Below are positions 7,517-17,300 of a stretch of 64,000 nucleotides of DNA, piece after piece. The translations under genes and the position numbers were made by a program. The first letter of the stretch is position 1. Each line of letters begins with the position of its first letter. The notes beneath the pieces are model-generated. The model was not told where the DNA came from and searched no databases. It saw only the letters and a list, made by a program, of their open reading frames with translations. Origin of the DNA: Amycolatopsis sp. WQ 127309 (GTDB lineage: Bacteria > Actinomycetota > Actinomycetes > Mycobacteriales > Pseudonocardiaceae); the NCBI RefSeq assembly GCF_023023025.1, contig NZ_CP095481.1:6585001-6649000 (forward strand). The letters are read 5' to 3'.

Positions 7517-8977
7517 ATGAAGAAGTTCTTGCTGGCCGCGGCGATCGCCGCGGTCGCCGCGACGGCCCTGGTGCCGAGCGCGTCCGCCGCGCCGTCGCCG
7601 CCGGCCACCCTGAAGTGGGGAACCTGTCCGGCCACCACGTTCCCCACCCCGGACCTGCAGTGCACGACGCTGAAGGTGCCGCTGGACTACCGGGACCCGG
7701 GCGGGCGCCAGATCGACCTCCTGGTTTCGAAGATGCCGAGCAAGAACCCGGAGAAGCGGCGCGGGGTGCTGCTGACGAACCCGGGCGGGCCCGGCGTCGG
7801 GGGCTGGGACTACCCGCAGCTGATGACACTCCGGGGATTGCCGGCCCCGCTGCCGCAGAGCGTGCGCGACGCGTACGACGTGATCGGGTTCGACCCGCGC
7901 GGCGTCGGGCACAGCACGCCGGTGACCTGCGACCTGACGCCGGAGCAGCAGGCGATCGGCAACCTGCCCTACGCGAAGGACGCGGCCGACGTCGTGAAGC
8001 AGGCGCAGGTCGCGAAGGCGGAAGCCGAGCAGTGCGCGACCTCGAAGACCGGGTGGATGCTGCCGCACGTGACCACGGCGAACACCGCGCGGGACATGGA
8101 CCGCATCCGCGAGGCGCTGGGCGAGACCCAGGTTTCCTACCTGGGCGGCTCGTACGGCACGTACCTGGGCGCGGTGTACACGACGATGTTCCCGCGGCGC
8201 AGCGACCGGATCGTGCTGGACAGCAACCTCGGGCCGGACGGCTACGACGTCGACGCGATGCGGGCGTTCGGCCGGGGCCTGGAAGACCGGTTCCCGGACT
8301 TCGCGAAGTTCGCCGCGGCGCACCCGGAGTACGGGCTGGGCTCCACGCCCGCCCAGGTGACGGCGAAGTTCTACGACCTGGCCGCCCGCTTGGACAAGAA
8401 GCCGGTCGGCGAGTTCACCGGCGGGATCTTCCGCGGGCTGAACTTCAGCTTCACCTACGGCGACACCTCGTTCCCCATGCTGGCGGCCGCGTGGCAGTCG
8501 CTGGACCAGGGCAAGGTGCCGACGCTGGCCGGGGAGGCCGCCACGGAGAACGCCTTCGCCGCCCGGTTCGCCGTCATCTGCACCGACTCGGTCTGGCCGA
8601 AGTCGGTGGCGGGCTACCAGCGTGACGTCGCGGTCGACCGGGTCCGCTACCCGATGCTCGGCGCGGCTTCGGCGAACATCTCGGCGTGCGCGTACTGGCA
8701 GGCCCCGGCGGCGGAGCCGAAGGTGCGGATCACCGGGAACGGGCCGTCGAACGTCCTGCTGGTGCAGAACCGGCGCGACCCGGGCACCCCGCTGGTGAAC
8801 GCCCGCAAGCTGCGCGCGGCGTTCGGTGACCGGGCCCGGATGGTCACCATCGACCAGGGTGGCCACGGCGCTTACGTGGTCGCCCCGAACAAGTGCGGCA
8901 ACACCGCGGTGACCGACTTCCTGGTCACGGGCGAGCGCCCGGCGCACGACACGTCCTGCGCGGCGGAAACCTCCTGA
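7517..8977 (+). CDS. Secreted alpha/beta hydrolase with TAP-like C-terminal domain (tripeptidyl aminopeptidase family)
   Basis: 486 residues with a clear Sec signal (MKKFLLAAAIAAVAATALV...ASA, cleavage near residue 25). Catalytic residues: Ser in GGSYGTYLG near 215, Asp in VQNRRDPGTP near 420, His in QGGHGAYV near 452. The oxyanion loop is LLTNPGGPGVGG near 95. The C-terminal TAP-like region and length match the actinomycete SlpD/SlpE/Tap secreted aminopeptidases, which trim N-terminal tripeptides from exported proteins; some relatives are general esterases. The ATG is preceded by GAGAAGGG. The gene ends in a strong terminator shared with the convergent MFS gene. Confidence 0.88.
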   Translation: MKKFLLAAAIAAVAATALVPSASAAPSPPATLKWGTCPATTFPTPDLQCTTLKVPLDYRDPGGRQIDLLVSKMPSKNPEKRRGVLLTNPGGPGVGGWDYPQLMTLRGLPAPLPQSVRDAYDVIGFDPRGVGHSTPVTCDLTPEQQAIGNLPYAKDAADVVKQAQVAKAEAEQCATSKTGWMLPHVTTANTARDMDRIREALGETQVSYLGGSYGTYLGAVYTTMFPRRSDRIVLDSNLGPDGYDVDAMRAFGRGLEDRFPDFAKFAAAHPEYGLGSTPAQVTAKFYDLAARLDKKPVGEFTGGIFRGLNFSFTYGDTSFPMLAAAWQSLDQGKVPTLAGEAATENAFAARFAVICTDSVWPKSVAGYQRDVAVDRVRYPMLGAASANISACAYWQAPAAEPKVRITGNGPSNVLLVQNRRDPGTPLVNARKLRAAFGDRARMVTIDQGGHGAYVVAPNKCGNTAVTDFLVTGERPAHDTSCAAETS

Positions 8978-8983
8978 TCGACG

Positions 8984-9028
8984 CGTTTGCGGGCCCGGCC
9001 GGCGTGAACCCGGCTGGGCCCGCAAACG
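8984..9028. terminator. Bidirectional hairpin terminator
   Basis: A perfect 13-bp inverted repeat (CGTTTGCGGGCCC and complement) with a 19-nt centre that itself can pair partly. It lies between two convergent stop codons, so it can serve both genes. Confidence 0.75.
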
Positions 9029-9034
9029 TTTACG

Positions 9035-10492
9035 TCACCCGGTCGTGGACGAGTCCTTCGCCGGGGCGGGCACGTCCAGGCTGGTGCGCAGCACAACCGG
9101 CTTGAGCAGGACCGCCGCGAGCACGCCCAGCAGCGCGACGCCCGCGGAGATGGCGAAGATGTGCCCGGTGGCGGCCCCGTAGGCGGCCGGCGCCGGGACA
9201 CCTTCGGCTGTGCTGCCGGCGACCTGGTGGGCGAGGATCGCGCCGAGCACGGCGACGCCGATCGTGCCGCCCAGCGACCGGAAGAACGACACGGTGGCGC
9301 TCGCCGCGCCGATGTCCTGCAGCGGCACGACGTTCTGCACGACGAGGACGAAGTTCTGCAACGTCATGCCGACCCCGGCGCCGATCAGGAGCATGGCCAC
9401 GCCGATGAGGACCAGCGGCGTGTGCTCGTCGATGAGCCCCAGCCCGGCGAACCCGGCGGCGAGACTGACGGCACCGGTGACGAGGAACGGCTTCAGCCGG
9501 CCGGTGCGGCTGATCCGGCGGCCGGCGACGATCGAGAAGACCAGGATGCCCGCCATCATCGGGATGGTCAGCAGCCCGGCCTCGGTGGGGGAGTGCCCGC
9601 GGCTGACCTGGAAGTACTGGCTGAGGAAGACGGCGGCGCCGTACATCGCGGTGCCGGCGGCGAGGCTGCCGAGCACGGCCAGCGCGGTGGTGCGCTGCCG
9701 GATGATGCGGGGCGGCACCACGGGTTCGGCGGCGCGCAGCTCGACCCGGACGGCCAGCGCGAGCAGCACCAGGGTGCCACCGACCATCACGGCGCTCGGC
9801 CACGAGACCCAGGCGAACGAGTCGCCGGCGAACGACACCCAGATCAGCAGCAGGCTCACCCCGCCGGTGATCAGGGTCGCGCCCCAGTAGTCGATGCGGA
9901 CGTTGTCGCGACGCACGACGGGCAGGCGCAAGGTCAGCTGCAGCAGGATCATGGCGACGACCGCGAAGGGCACGCCGATGAAGAAGCACCACCGCCAGCC
10001 CAGCCACGACGTGTCGACGAGGTAGCCGCCCAGCAGCGGCCCGCCGATCGTGGACAACGCCGTGACGCTGCTCTGGTAACCGGCGTACCGGCCGCGTTCG
10101 CGGGGCGGGATCATCGTGGCGATGGCGATCTGCACCAGCGACTGCAGGCCACCGACGCCGATGCCCTGCAGCGCGCGGGCGCCGATCAGCTGCCCCGCGT
10201 CCTGGGCCAGGCCCGCGGCGATCGAACCGGCGATGAACACGCCGGCGGTGAGCTGGATGAGGGTCTTCTTGCTGTAGAGGTCGGCGAGCTTGCCCCAGAT
10301 CGGCGTCGCGGCGGTGGCGGCGAGCAGGGTCGCGGTGACGACCCAGGCGTACTGGGTGGGCGAGCCGTGCAGGTCGCGCAGCATCCGGGGCAGCGCGGTG
10401 GCGACCACGGTGCTGCTCAGCGTCGAGACGAACAGGGCGAGCAGCAGGCCGGTGAGCGCCTGGAGGATCTGCCGGCGTCCCGGCGCGGTCAC
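9035..10492 (-). CDS. MFS multidrug efflux transporter, DHA2 (EmrB/QacA) family
   Basis: 485 residues with the 14-helix pattern of drug:proton antiporters. Motif A is GKLADLYSKK near residue 65, the motif C region is TIGGPLLGGYLVD near 150, and D/R residues of helix 1 appear in STLSSTVVATALP. The GTG start overlaps the stop of the upstream SMP-30-like gene (GTGA), so translation is coupled. Pairing a drug-type pump with a beta-propeller lactonase-like protein is unusual; the pump may export a metabolite or toxic lactone instead of a clinical drug. Substrate unknown. Confidence 0.9.
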   Translation of the reverse strand: MTAPGRRQILQALTGLLLALFVSTLSSTVVATALPRMLRDLHGSPTQYAWVVTATLLAATAATPIWGKLADLYSKKTLIQLTAGVFIAGSIAAGLAQDAGQLIGARALQGIGVGGLQSLVQIAIATMIPPRERGRYAGYQSSVTALSTIGGPLLGGYLVDTSWLGWRWCFFIGVPFAVVAMILLQLTLRLPVVRRDNVRIDYWGATLITGGVSLLLIWVSFAGDSFAWVSWPSAVMVGGTLVLLALAVRVELRAAEPVVPPRIIRQRTTALAVLGSLAAGTAMYGAAVFLSQYFQVSRGHSPTEAGLLTIPMMAGILVFSIVAGRRISRTGRLKPFLVTGAVSLAAGFAGLGLIDEHTPLVLIGVAMLLIGAGVGMTLQNFVLVVQNVVPLQDIGAASATVSFFRSLGGTIGVAVLGAILAHQVAGSTAEGVPAPAAYGAATGHIFAISAGVALLGVLAAVLLKPVVLRTSLDVPAPAKDSSTTG

Positions 10493-12024
10493 GGCGTTTC
10501 CGCGGGGGTGAGGTGCAGGAGAACGCCGTCGGCGGCGAGGTAGAGGCTGTGGTCGGCCGCCGCGGCGAGGCCGGCGAACGGCCGCGGCACGCCGGGCATG
10601 CCGTGGGTGAACAGCGCGGGTTGGTCCCTTGTGGACGGTCCGGTCCCGGGAAGGTCCGCCACGGTCCGGCTTTCCCCGGTCACCAGGTCGATCTCGATGA
10701 CCTGGTTCCGCCCGGTTTCGGCGACGAACAACCGGCCGTCGCTCACGACGATCCCCTGTGGACGGTCGAGCCCGTCGGCGAGCACGGCCGGCGTCTCCCC
10801 GTCGAGCCGGTACACCGCGCCGCGGTCCTCGTCGCTGACGTACCAGCGCCCGTCGCCGGCCACCGCGACGTCGACCGGGCGGCCGAGTCCCTCGGCGAGC
10901 ACGCCGACGGTGTCGTCGGCGTCGATGGTCCGCACCCGCCCGGCCCCGGCCTCGGCGACCACGAGCACGCCGTCCTGGCGCAGCGCGATCCCCAGCGGCT
11001 GGTCCAGCCCGGACGCCCGGGTGCGCACGGCCCGCGTCGTCCGGTCGTACGTCCGGACCTGGCCGTACTGCGAGGTGAGGTGGAGCAGGTCGCCGTCGGC
11101 GGTGATGCCGTGGGCGAAGGTGAGCAGCCCGGTGGTGGCGACGTCGTCGTCCGGCGTGCGCGGGCGGGCGACGCGGTAGTGGTCGGCGGTGTGCACGCCG
11201 CCGCCGAGGTCGATCGTCACCCCGAACGGGCCGGCGAGGCCGCGGGGCGTGATCTCACGGGTGCGCCCGTCGGGGTGCAGCTCGGTGATGCCGCCGCCGG
11301 TGTAGCTGGAGACGTACATCCGGTTCCCGTCGTCGAACGCGGCGTTGTCGAGCCCGGGAATCCCGCTGGTGACGAGGGATTCGGTGCCGGCGCCGTGCAG
11401 GTCGACGCGGGTGACGATGCCGGCGACACCACGGGAGAGCACCAGCAGCACGCCGGCCTGGTCGAAGCGGACGGCGACGGGCTCGTGCACGTTCGCGGCG
11501 ACGAGCTCCGGCTCGCCGCCGTCGGGCGGGATCCGGAAGACCTCGCCGGTCATCATGTGCGGGTAGTAGAGGTGGCCGTCCGGGCCGAGCTGCATGGCGT
11601 TGCCCATGGCGAGCCCGCCGGTGAGCACCACGGGCCCGTCGTCGCGCAGCTCCAGCAGGCGCCCGCCCGGGATCATCTCGTTGACGAACAGCCGGTCGCC
11701 GACGCAGGCGATCCCGTTGGGCAGCCGCACCTGGTCGGTGACCAGGCTGAACGTGCCGTCGGGCCGGCGTCGCCAGACCCGGCCGGGGACCAGGTCGGTG
11801 ACGTACATCGAGCCGTCCGCGCCGAAGGCGAGGTCGTCGGGCGCTTGCACCGGCCCGCCGGCCGGCACGATCACCTCGACGTCACCGGAGGCGAGGTCGA
11901 CGGCGCTGATCTGCCCGGCCAGGAACTGCGCCGCGTACAGGCGCCCATCCGGCCCGAAGGCGATGCCGTTCGACCCCCGCAGGGGTGCGGGCCGGGTCAG
12001 CCGCCGAGCCCGGAAGCCGGTCAT
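10489..12024 (-). CDS. SMP-30/NHL-repeat beta-propeller protein
   Basis: 511 residues starting MTGFRARRLTRP, with GGAAGGGG 7 nt upstream. The chain is a run of beta-propeller blades, each with the pattern (L/P)xG(I/V)AxxxDGxLxVxE, for example GSNGIAFGPDGRLYAA, PDDLAFGADGSMYV, PLGIALRQDGVLVVAEAG and PQGIVVSDGRLFVAETG. About ten to eleven such blades suggest two propellers. Families with this fold include gluconolactonases, strictosidine-synthase-like and Vgb lyases. I see no signal peptide, so the protein should be cytosolic. It is divergent from the acyl-CoA dehydrogenase and heads the two-gene operon with the MFS pump. Confidence 0.8.
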   Translation of the reverse strand: MTGFRARRLTRPAPLRGSNGIAFGPDGRLYAAQFLAGQISAVDLASGDVEVIVPAGGPVQAPDDLAFGADGSMYVTDLVPGRVWRRRPDGTFSLVTDQVRLPNGIACVGDRLFVNEMIPGGRLLELRDDGPVVLTGGLAMGNAMQLGPDGHLYYPHMMTGEVFRIPPDGGEPELVAANVHEPVAVRFDQAGVLLVLSRGVAGIVTRVDLHGAGTESLVTSGIPGLDNAAFDDGNRMYVSSYTGGGITELHPDGRTREITPRGLAGPFGVTIDLGGGVHTADHYRVARPRTPDDDVATTGLLTFAHGITADGDLLHLTSQYGQVRTYDRTTRAVRTRASGLDQPLGIALRQDGVLVVAEAGAGRVRTIDADDTVGVLAEGLGRPVDVAVAGDGRWYVSDEDRGAVYRLDGETPAVLADGLDRPQGIVVSDGRLFVAETGRNQVIEIDLVTGESRTVADLPGTGPSTRDQPALFTHGMPGVPRPFAGLAAAADHSLYLAADGVLLHLTPAETP

Positions 12025-12044
12025 GGGTCCCCTTCCAGCGTTTA

Positions 12045-12056
12045 AAGCAACTGCTT
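12045..12056. promoter_or_regulatory. Candidate operator in the SMP-30 / acyl-CoA dehydrogenase divergent region
   Basis: AAGCA-AC-TGCTT is a 5-2-5 inverted repeat 20 nt upstream of the SMP-30 start. It lies in the only promoter space between the two divergent operons. Similar short palindromes are bound by TetR-type regulators of acyl-CoA catabolism; no regulator gene is adjacent. Confidence 0.35.
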
Positions 12057-12214
12057 GATTCACGATACAGGTGGATCTTCGTGGGTGTGGCCCGGGTCTA
12101 CGCGCTGATCCCCGGCGGGAGCACCCCGCCGCCGCGGAACGGGCGGCTGGTGCACGTTCACCCGCCGGCTGGGCCACCATTACCTGGCAGGCCGGCCACA
12201 GAGAGGAAGTCGTC

Positions 12215-13372
12215 ATGGACGGGCTCACCGAAGAGGAAGTGGCGATCGTCGCGCTGGTGGGGGAGTTCGTCGACCGCGAAGTGCGGCCCGTGGCGCGGGA
12301 GCTCGACCACGGCGACGTCTACCCGGAGCAGCTCATCGAGCAGATGAAGGCGATGGGCATCTTCGGCCTCGCGATCCCCGGGCCGTGGGGCGAGGCGCAC
12401 GTGTCCGCGCGGTGCTACGCCGCCGTCACCGAGGAGCTCGCCCGCGGCTGGATGAGCCTGGCCGGCGCGATGGGCGGGCACACCGTCGTGGCGAAGCTGC
12501 TGCTCGACCACGGGACGCCGGAGCAGCGGGACGCCTACCTGCCGAAGATGGCGACCGGCGAGATCCGCGCGACGATGGCCCTGACCGAACCCGGCGGCGG
12601 CTCCGACCTGCAGGCTCTGCGCACCACCGCCCGCCGCGACGGCGACGCCTACGTCGTCGACGGCGCGAAGACGTGGATCACGAACGCCCGCCGCTCCCAG
12701 CTCATCGCCCTGCTGTGCAAGACCGATCCCGCGGCGGACCCGGCGCACAGCGGCATCAGCATCCTGCTCGCCGAGCCCGGCCCCGGCTTCCACGTCTCGC
12801 GCGACCTGCCGAAGCTGGGCTACAAGGGCGTCGAGAGCTGCGAACTGGCCTTCGACGACTACCGCGTCCCGGCGACGGCGCTGCTCGGCGGGACGGAAGG
12901 CCGCGGGTTCACGCAGATGATGCGAGGGCTGGAGATCGGCCGCATCCAGGTCGCCTGCCGGGCGCTGGGTGTCGGGCGCGCCGCCCTCGAAGACTCCCTG
13001 CGCTACGCCCAGGAACGCGAGAGTTTCGGCAAGCCGATCTGGCAGCACCAGTCCGTCGGCAACCTCCTGGCGGACATGGCCACCAAGCTCGAGGCCGCGC
13101 GCCAGCTGGTGCACCACGCCGCCCGCCGGTACGACTCCGGCGAGCGCGCCGACCTGGAAGCCGGGATGGCGAAGCTGTTCGCGTCGGAGACGGCCATGGA
13201 GATCGCCCTCGACGCGGTGCGGATCCACGGCGGGTACGGCTATTCCACCGAGTTCGACGTCGAGCGGTACTTCCGCGACGCGCCGCTGATGATCGTCGGC
13301 GAGGGCACCAACGAGATCCAGCGGAACGTGATCGCGCGCCAGCTCGTCAAGCGGCACCCGATCCTGTCCTGA
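12215..13372 (+). CDS. Acyl-CoA dehydrogenase
   Basis: 385 residues, full length. Domain order is standard: N-terminal helices, the beta domain with ALTEPGGGSDLQALRTTA near 125 and TWITNA near 155 (flavin contacts), and the C-terminal helical domain with RESFGKPIWQHQSV near 270 and IHGGYGYSTEFDVERYFRDA near 345. The catalytic Glu appears in VGEGTNEIQR near 367. It oxidises an acyl-CoA to the 2-enoyl-CoA, passing electrons to ETF. GAGAGGAAG precedes the ATG. A MaoC-type hydratase follows after 22 nt, giving a plausible dehydrogenation-hydration pair for a branched or dicarboxylic acyl-CoA. Confidence 0.93.
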   Translation: MDGLTEEEVAIVALVGEFVDREVRPVARELDHGDVYPEQLIEQMKAMGIFGLAIPGPWGEAHVSARCYAAVTEELARGWMSLAGAMGGHTVVAKLLLDHGTPEQRDAYLPKMATGEIRATMALTEPGGGSDLQALRTTARRDGDAYVVDGAKTWITNARRSQLIALLCKTDPAADPAHSGISILLAEPGPGFHVSRDLPKLGYKGVESCELAFDDYRVPATALLGGTEGRGFTQMMRGLEIGRIQVACRALGVGRAALEDSLRYAQERESFGKPIWQHQSVGNLLADMATKLEAARQLVHHAARRYDSGERADLEAGMAKLFASETAMEIALDAVRIHGGYGYSTEFDVERYFRDAPLMIVGEGTNEIQRNVIARQLVKRHPILS

Positions 13373-13394
13373 ACCCTCGCGCGGAAGGAGACAC

Positions 13395-14171
13395 ATGGAG
13401 TTGATCCAGCCGGAACCGGCCGAGGCGCTCGCCGCGTTGCTCGGGGTGCCGCTGCCGGACGTCGAGGCCGGGCTTCCGTTGCTGTGGCACTGGTTGTACC
13501 TGCTGGAGCGCCCCGCTCAGGCGGATCTCGGCCCTGACGGGCACCCGGTGCGCGGCGGGGTCCTCGCCCCGTCGGGACCGGGACGACGTCGCATGTGGGC
13601 GGGCGGCCGGGTCCGGACGTCCGGGGCGCTGCGCTGCGGCGAACCCGCGACCCGGCACTCGGAAGTCCTGTCCAAGACGGAGAAACACGGCCGGTCGGGT
13701 GCGCTGACGTTCGTCGTCGTCGCGCACCGGATCTCGCAGCGCGGGCAGGTCGTGGTCGACGAGCGGCAGGACGTCGTCTACCGCGAAGCCGGCCTACCGA
13801 GCCTGCCCGAAGACGGCCCGGTCGTCCCGCCCGCCGCCGGCGACCGGGCGCTCGACGTGACGCCGACGCTGCTGTTCCGCTTCTCCGCCCTGACCTACAA
13901 CGCCCACCGCATCCACTACGACCGCGACTACAGCCGCGACGTCGAGGGCTATCCGGGCCTGCTCACCCACGGCCCGCTCCAGGCCCTGGCGATGGCGGAA
14001 GCCGCCCGCGCGATGGGCCGCAAGGGCGACCGGACCTTCGACTACCGCCTTGTCTCGCCGCTGTTCGACCACCAGGGCCTGATCGCCCGCGCCGACATCG
14101 CGGCGGACGGCGTCACGACGGCCGTCCGCGACCGCCACGGACGGCAAACCGCCACCGGCACGCTGCGCTGA
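13395..14171 (+). CDS. MaoC-like/FAS1-type hydratase, mesaconyl-C4-CoA hydratase-like
   Basis: 258 residues. The N-terminal hotdog half is degenerate (from ELIQPEPAEALAALLG), and the second half has the hydratase motif FSALTYNAHRIHYDRDY near 160 with conserved Asn/His/Asp, followed by LTHGPLQALAMAEA. This double-hotdog layout resembles HTD2 and mesaconyl-C4-CoA hydratase. With the upstream acyl-CoA dehydrogenase it likely hydrates the enoyl-CoA formed there. A GGAAGGAG site is 6 nt before the ATG. The stop codon overlaps the first unit of a 21-nt repeat array. Confidence 0.82.
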   Translation: MELIQPEPAEALAALLGVPLPDVEAGLPLLWHWLYLLERPAQADLGPDGHPVRGGVLAPSGPGRRRMWAGGRVRTSGALRCGEPATRHSEVLSKTEKHGRSGALTFVVVAHRISQRGQVVVDERQDVVYREAGLPSLPEDGPVVPPAAGDRALDVTPTLLFRFSALTYNAHRIHYDRDYSRDVEGYPGLLTHGPLQALAMAEAARAMGRKGDRTFDYRLVSPLFDHQGLIARADIAADGVTTAVRDRHGRQTATGTLR

Positions 14172-14316
14172 GCCCGTAACTCACGTGACCGAGCCCGTAA
14201 CCCACGTGATCGAAGCCGGAACTCGCGACTTCCGGGCCCAATCACGCGAGTCACGGCCCTGATCACGCGAGTTCCGGCCCTGATCACGTCGGTGACGGGC
14301 CGGGTCACGCGGGTGA
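14170..14316. repeat. Seven tandem 21-nt units, each near-palindromic
   Basis: Seven back-to-back 21-nt units start in the TGA of the MaoC gene. The central core varies around TCACGTGA/ATCACGCGAGT, with units 1-3 reading roughly GAGCCCGTAACTCACGTGA and units 4-7 reading CGGCCCTGATCACGCGAGT. The first three look like inverted versions of the later ones. A 14-bp palindrome (GGGTCAGCTGACCC, 14319-14332) follows at once. The array fills the space between two convergent genes and may act in termination. Confidence 0.75.
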
Positions 14317-14347
14317 CGGGGTCAGCTGACCCGTTCCCGGCCGGTCC

Positions 14348-17300
14348 TCACACGGTCGAGCGGAAGACGTAGTCGCCCGAGCCGACGCGGTAGGTGACGT
14401 AACCGTTCTGCGTCCCCGCGAACCGGGCGCCCGGGGGTGCCTGGACGGCGCGGGCGTCGCGGGCCGGCACCGAGATCTCGGCCGTCGCTCCGACCGGCAC
14501 TCCGGCGCGCAGGGTGAAGCGGCCGTGGTCGCGGGTCCACGCCGAACTCACCTGGCCGAGCGGGGACTCGACGTGGGCGGACGCGGTCGTGAGGTCGCCG
14601 ACCGGGTGGGGCTGGATCTTGACCGCCGTGTAGCCGGGCGCCGCCGGCTCGATCCCGGCGACGCGCTGGTAGAGCCAGTCGTCGACGGTGCCGAGGAAGG
14701 CGTGGTCGTGCGAGCGCGACGTGGCCTGCCACTCCTCCCACATCGTGGTGGCGCCGAGACCGGTGAACCAGTAGCCCCAGCCGGGGTACGTCGGGTTCGT
14801 CGCCACCTGGTAGGCGAGGTCGCCGTACCCGGCGTCGGTGAGCGCCGGGAGGATGATCTTCGTGCCCAGCGCCCCGGTGTTGAGGTGGACGCCGCGCGTC
14901 TTGACGTCGTTGACGAGGTTCGCGACCACGGCCGGGCGGTTCGGCGCCGGGACGATGCCGAGGCTCAGCGGCAGCAGGTTCGACGTCTGGCGGTAGCCGG
15001 CCGCGCGGTCGTCGTAGTACGCGCCGGACGCCTTGTCGAGGAACGTCGTGTTGAGCGCGTTCGCGACTGTGCCCGCGAAGGCGTCGAAGTGCTTGGCGTC
15101 GGCTTCGTGACCCAGGGCGCGGGCGATCTTGGCCATGGTCGTGGCCGTCTTGTCGATGTAGGCCGTGCCGGAGAGCCGGGTGCCCTCGGGCGGGTTCGCG
15201 GCGCCGGGGGCGAGCCAGTCGCCGTAGCTGAAGCCGGTGTAGATGTTCCCGGTCTTCGCGATGTCCTGCTCGTAGAAGGCGAGCCACGCCTTCATCGCGT
15301 CGTAGTTCTCGGCGAGGGCGCGGGTGTCGCCGTAGTACCAGTAGAGGTCCCACGTGATCAGGACGAAGCTCGCCGACCAGACCGGGTCCTTGACCTGCTT
15401 GCCGCCGACCGTCGCGGGCACGGTCTGGCCGATCGACCCGTCCGGGTTCTGGTCGTCGCGGTGCTCGCGCATCCAGTTCTCGTAGAAGTCCTGCATGTCG
15501 AAGTGGGCGATCGCCGAGTCGGCCGACAGGTGCGCGTCCGCGGTGTAGGGCCGCTTCTCGTACATCGGGGTGTCGGTCGGGACGGAGTGCAGGTTGTTCA
15601 GGATCGTGTTCGCCTCGGCGTCGTCGTAGCGGTTGAGCAGCGGGTTGGAGCTGGTGAAGTCGCCCGTGGTGGCGACCGCCGTGTGGACGCGCTCCGCGTC
15701 GACCGAGGCGACGGTGACCCCCGCCGGCGCGGCGACCTGGACGTAGCGGAAGCCCGCGTAGCTGTAGCTGGGCTGGTAGCTCTCCAGCCCGTCGCCCTTG
15801 AGGATGAACGCGTAGGACTGCAGCTGCATGCCGAACCCGCCGACGTTGTCGACCGTGCCGTCCGGGTTCAGCTTCTCGCCGTAGGTGATCGTCACCTGGG
15901 CGCCGGCGGGCCCGCGCAGGCCGACGCGCGCCCAGCCCGCGGTCGGGCCGGCGACGTCGTAGACGTGCACGCCGTCGCGCGGCGCGGTGACGGCGGTGAT
16001 CGGCAGGTCGTCGGTCACCTTGATGGGTGGGAACGCCTCCGCGCGCAGCGTCCCGGCGGGTCCGGTCACCGGCAGTGCCGGCCGCCAGCCGGTGGCGTCG
16101 AACCCGGTGGTGGTCCAGCCCGGCCGCTCCAGCCGCGCGTCGTAGGTCTCGCCGAACCAGAGCGACTCCGTGCGCGTCGGCCCGTCGGCGACCTTCCAGG
16201 TGTTGTCGCTGGTGACCCGCTTGGTGCTGCCGTCCTGGTAGGTGACGTCGAGCTCGAGCTTCAGCTTGGGCTCGCTGTGCCACGGCGAAGCGACCCACTC
16301 GTCGGGGTTCGTCATCGCGTAGTACCCGCGGCCCAGGCTCACGCCCACCGCGTTGCCGCCCGCGCGCAGGGCCGCGGTGACGTCGTAGGTCGTGTACAGC
16401 GCGGTCTTGTCGTAGACGGTGAACCCCGGGTCGAGCTCGTGGTCCCCGACCTTGGCGCCGTTGAGGTAGAGCTTGTAGTACCCGAGACCGGCGATGTACG
16501 CGCGCGCGGACCTGATCGGCTTGGTGAGGGTGAACTCGTTGCGCAGCAGCGGTTCCGGCGGGGGAGGCGTGGAGACCGAGCTGCCCCACGGACCGGACCC
16601 GTACGCGGCGGCCACCAGCGCCTGCGGCCAGGCCGCGTCGTCGAAGTCCGGTTGCTGCCAGCCGGTCGCGGCGGTGTTCGCGGACTTCCAGGAGGCGTCG
16701 GTGACGAGTTCGAAGGGGGCGCCCGAGCTTTCGACCCGGAGCTTGCCGAGGAAGCCGGCCGGCCCGGGCTGGGCGTTGGTCGCCTCGGCCGCGATCACGT
16801 TGCGGCCGGGACGCAGCGCCGTCGAGACGTCGACGACGGTCGCCGTCCGCCAGGAGTCGCCGACGTGCGGCGAGGCGGCGACCTGCTGTCCGTTGACGGA
16901 CACGGTGAAGCTGTCGTCGGCCGTGAGCTCGAGCTGGGCCGACGTGATCCGGTCGCCGGCGGGCAGGTCGAACGCGCGCCGGAAGTACCGCGTGCCGACG
17001 GGTGCCGAGTCGGCCGGATTCCCCTCGGGGTACCAGATCCAGCTCGCGCCGGTCAGCGACGGCGGCGTCGCGGTGGTCTGCGCGCCGATCCAGTCACCTT
17101 GGAACTCGCCCGGCGCCAGGAACGCCGTCTCGAACGACGCCGATGGACTCCACCGCGAAGCGTGCCGGGCGGCGTCCCAGACCTGGACGCGCCAGAAGTA
17201 GCGGGTCCGCGCCTTCAGGGCGTGGCCGGCGTAGGTGACGTCGAAGGACTGCGACGACCGCACTTCGCCGCTGTCCCAGACGTTCCCGGGCCCGTTGGGC

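Noticed and set aside
14170..14316. Possible CRISPR array
   Set aside because: Units are contiguous with no unique spacers, and no cas genes are in the window.
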